Shown here: positions 62,546 to 64,000 of the stretch, piece after piece | How positions within the stretch are numbered: position 1 is the first letter of the stretch | Layout: each line of letters opens with the position of its first letter | Assembly (NCBI GenBank): GCA_020850225.1 | Contig: JADZFD010000007.1 | Location: forward strand, 1 to 64,000 | Length of the DNA: 64,000 nt | Source: Saprospiraceae bacterium | Lineage (GTDB): Bacteria > Bacteroidota > Bacteroidia > Chitinophagales > Saprospiraceae | Direction: 5' to 3' | Program-made: the position numbers and the translations under genes | Notes under the pieces: generated by a model | What the model was told of the DNA's origin: nothing | Seen by the model: the letters and a program-made list of their open reading frames with translations, nothing else | Databases searched by the model: none

Positions 62546-63036
62546 TAAAAGACAAGATATTTCACAATCCGGATGAAGCGAAGACAACCATTGAAGACTG
62601 GAAGGCACAGGGACAGAAAATAGTGTTTACCAACGGATGTTTTGATTTGATACACATTGGTCATGTATTGTATCTGGAGGAGGCAAAAAGCAAGGGAAAC
62701 CGGTTAATTGTCGGGGTTAACAGCGATTTGAGTGTGCAGCAACTCAAGGGAAAACACCGACCAATCAATGATCAGTATAACAGAATGCATATACTGGCCG
62801 CTTTGGAAAGTGTGGATATGGTAATGCTTTTCGAAGATAATACACCCATTGAATTAATCAAAATGGTCGTTCCCGATGTTATAGTAAAAGGCGGCGACTG
62901 GAAACCGGAACAGATCGTGGGTGCAGATATAGTTCTGAAAAACGGAGGAGAAGTATTATCATTACAATTTGTCGAAAATTACTCAACAACGGCTATCGAA
63001 CAAAAAATCATAAATGCCCACATAGTTCAGAAATAG
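62542..63036 (+). CDS. Heptose-1-phosphate adenylyltransferase (RfaE2/HldE C-terminal type)
   Basis: A 164-residue nucleotidyltransferase. The catalytic HxGH motif is in FTNGCFDLIHIGHVLYLEEA, and the ATP-binding end contains NYSTTAIEQKI. It matches the adenylyltransferase half of HldE (RfaE), which activates heptose-1-phosphate for lipopolysaccharide core; the N-terminal kinase half is absent, so the two activities would be separate genes here. VVPDVIVKGGDWKPEQIVGADIV is typical of this group. Its ATG overlaps the stop of the upstream membrane protein gene. Confidence 0.93.
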   Translation: MIKDKIFHNPDEAKTTIEDWKAQGQKIVFTNGCFDLIHIGHVLYLEEAKSKGNRLIVGVNSDLSVQQLKGKHRPINDQYNRMHILAALESVDMVMLFEDNTPIELIKMVVPDVIVKGGDWKPEQIVGADIVLKNGGEVLSLQFVENYSTTAIEQKIINAHIVQK

Positions 63037-63141
63037 GCTGTTTATTCAGACATACCGAGAATGTGTGTGTTTAAAATTAGCGGTCCGAATTCAGCGTTAC
63101 GACAAATAAATCGCAAATCGTCAGAAATTTTTAAATAAATT

Positions 63142-63939
63142 ATGCAGTTATCACATTTAATACAATTCCTGAATGAAATAGCACCTGAACAATTTCAGGA
63201 AAGCTATGATAATGCCGGATTAATTACAGGTCATCCTGATATGACTATCCAGGGAGTTTTGGTCACACTCGATTGTATAGAAAGTATAGTAGATGAAGCT
63301 ATAGAACTGGGATGCAATGTGATAGTTGCACACCATCCGATAGTATTCAGTGGACTCAAGAGATTGAATGGATATAACTATGTAGAACGAACGATTATCA
63401 AGGCCATAAAGCACGATATCGCCATATATGCTATCCACACCAATCTGGACAATGTTTTTTTATCCGGAGTTAATACTAAAATCTCGGATAAACTCGCACT
63501 TCATGACATAGAGATTCTGGCACCTAAGCCGGATATCATCTATAAAAACTACCCTGTAGGTGCCGGTATGACAGGCTATCTGCCAGCACCAATGGAGCCG
63601 GAGTTATTCTTTGAGTATGTGAAGGATAAAATGGAATTGAAAGTTTTCAAACATACAGCTATTTGCAAAGACAAGATACTAAAGGTAGCACTCTGTGGTG
63701 GGTCAGGTGGTTTCCTGCTGCAGCAGAGTATACGGTCAGGAGCAGACGTTTTTATTACTTCAGATTATAAATATCATGAATTTTTTGATGCTGATGGCAA
63801 AATTATTATAATCGATACAGGGCATTTCGAGAGTGAAAAGTTTACAATTGATTTACTTTATGATTTGATTGTTAATAATTTTAGTACCTTTGCAACCCAT
63901 TATACAAATATAATTACTAATCCTATCAATTTTTATTAA
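63142..63939 (+). CDS. Nif3-like dinuclear metal-centre protein
   Basis: A 265-residue protein of the NIF3/YbgI family, which assembles a toroidal hexamer with a two-metal site in each subunit. Ligand motifs: VIVAHHPIVFSG near residue 63, AIHTNLDNV near 100, and IDTGHFESEKFTIDLLYD near the end. The C-terminal TNPINFY is the standard end. It is short, like E. coli YbgI, and lacks the extra middle domain found in many Bacteroidota homologues. The biochemical role is not established (GTP cyclohydrolase-like activity and others have been proposed). 105 bp after the adenylyltransferase gene. Confidence 0.92.
   Translation: MQLSHLIQFLNEIAPEQFQESYDNAGLITGHPDMTIQGVLVTLDCIESIVDEAIELGCNVIVAHHPIVFSGLKRLNGYNYVERTIIKAIKHDIAIYAIHTNLDNVFLSGVNTKISDKLALHDIEILAPKPDIIYKNYPVGAGMTGYLPAPMEPELFFEYVKDKMELKVFKHTAICKDKILKVALCGGSGGFLLQQSIRSGADVFITSDYKYHEFFDADGKIIIIDTGHFESEKFTIDLLYDLIVNNFSTFATHYTNIITNPINFY
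63864..63892 (+). promoter_or_regulatory. Internal promoter for the downstream zinc-ribbon gene
   Basis: TTTG at 63864-63867 and TACCTTTG at 63885-63892, spaced 17 bp, form a good Bacteroidota promoter within the last codons of the Nif3 gene, 54 bp before the next ATG. Confidence 0.55.
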
Positions 63940-63945
63940 ATAAAT

Positions 63946-64000
63946 ATGGCAACTGTAAAAGAAAAAAGTATTGCAGAAAGATTAAAAGCCTTATATGATC
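63946..64000 (+). CDS. Zinc-ribbon domain protein, N-terminal fragment at window edge
   Basis: Only 18 codons are visible (MATVKEKSIAERLKALYD). The start and its position directly after a Nif3 gene match the C4-type zinc-ribbon (DUF164-like) proteins that follow Nif3 in many Bacteroidota, which begin with a similar helix ending KALYDLQ. The assignment rests on context and these few residues; the rest is outside the window. Confidence 0.5.
   Translation, partial: MATVKEKSIAERLKALYD

Noticed and set aside
1..64000. CRISPR array, prophage, toxin-antitoxin or biosynthetic cluster
   Set aside because: Read through by eye, no regular direct-repeat array, phage structural gene, integrase or modular synthase was found; only the degraded IS fragments point to mobile DNA.

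Overview
The window reads as ordinary chromosome of a Bacteroidota bacterium, most likely of the Saprospiria/Chitinophagia side of the phylum (the class is inference). The grounds are: type IX secretion components and cargo (a PorP/SprF protein, a PorV/PorQ protein, an M4 protease with a C-terminal sorting domain), TonB receptor architecture, DUF5723 and DUF6089 outer-membrane proteins, and low-GC spacers carrying the Bacteroidota -7 promoter box TAnnTTTG upstream of several genes. Coding density is high and no prophage, CRISPR array or intact transposon was seen.

Layout. 1-10.9 kb: the end of a DUF5723 barrel protein, a TPR lipoprotein, an aldo/keto reductase, a TolC-type channel, priA on the minus strand, a small graveyard of insertion sequences (6.65-7.08 kb), then a PorP/SprF protein followed by a TPR/PD40/OmpA protein resembling PorE. 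10.9-25.3 kb: hutH, two Skp/OmpH chaperones with murI, an AlkA-like glycosylase with a luciferase-like oxidoreductase, a prenyl diphosphate synthase, an orphan lipoprotein, the secreted M4 protease, carB lacking its regulatory domain, and a 2-hydroxyacid dehydrogenase. 25.4-34.4 kb: a 9-kb block of three envelope genes (TonB receptor, a 1369-residue secreted protein, a PorV/PorQ barrel) that looks like one functional cassette.

34.4-45.1 kb: greA-HIT, an Lgt variant, a metallo-beta-lactamase-fold hydrolase, tRNA-Cys with a clear promoter and terminator, a GH31 glucosidase, DUF6089, two tandem PepSY-like proteins, DUF1232, a family 2 glycosyltransferase, a probable decayed gene, and an overlapping pair of an ABM-fold protein and a SAM hydrolase. 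45.3-49.7 kb: phoH, an OsmC protein, aroA, a WecA/MraY-like transferase, crcB. 49.7-58.5 kb, all minus strand: a second TPR/PD40/OmpA protein, galK with an MsbA-type ABC exporter, and the lipid operon fabH-efp-accB-accC. 58.8-64 kb, all plus strand: a thioredoxin-SPOR fusion with hutI, then panD, a flippase-like membrane protein, a heptose-1-phosphate adenylyltransferase, a Nif3 protein and the first codons of a probable zinc-ribbon protein.

How they fit together: much of the window serves envelope construction and protein export (Skp, Lgt, T9SS proteins, TonB receptor, OmpA-type anchors, WecA-like and HldE-like enzymes), with fatty-acid initiation, pyrimidine/arginine, aromatic and pantothenate biosynthesis, and histidine degradation in between. 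I found no clearly novel defence, mobile or biosynthetic system. The most interesting items are the three-gene secretion cassette, the periplasmic thioredoxin-SPOR fusion, an aldo/keto reductase with its catalytic histidine replaced by asparagine, carB without its MGS domain, and the decayed loci at 6.65-7.08 kb and 43.7-43.9 kb.
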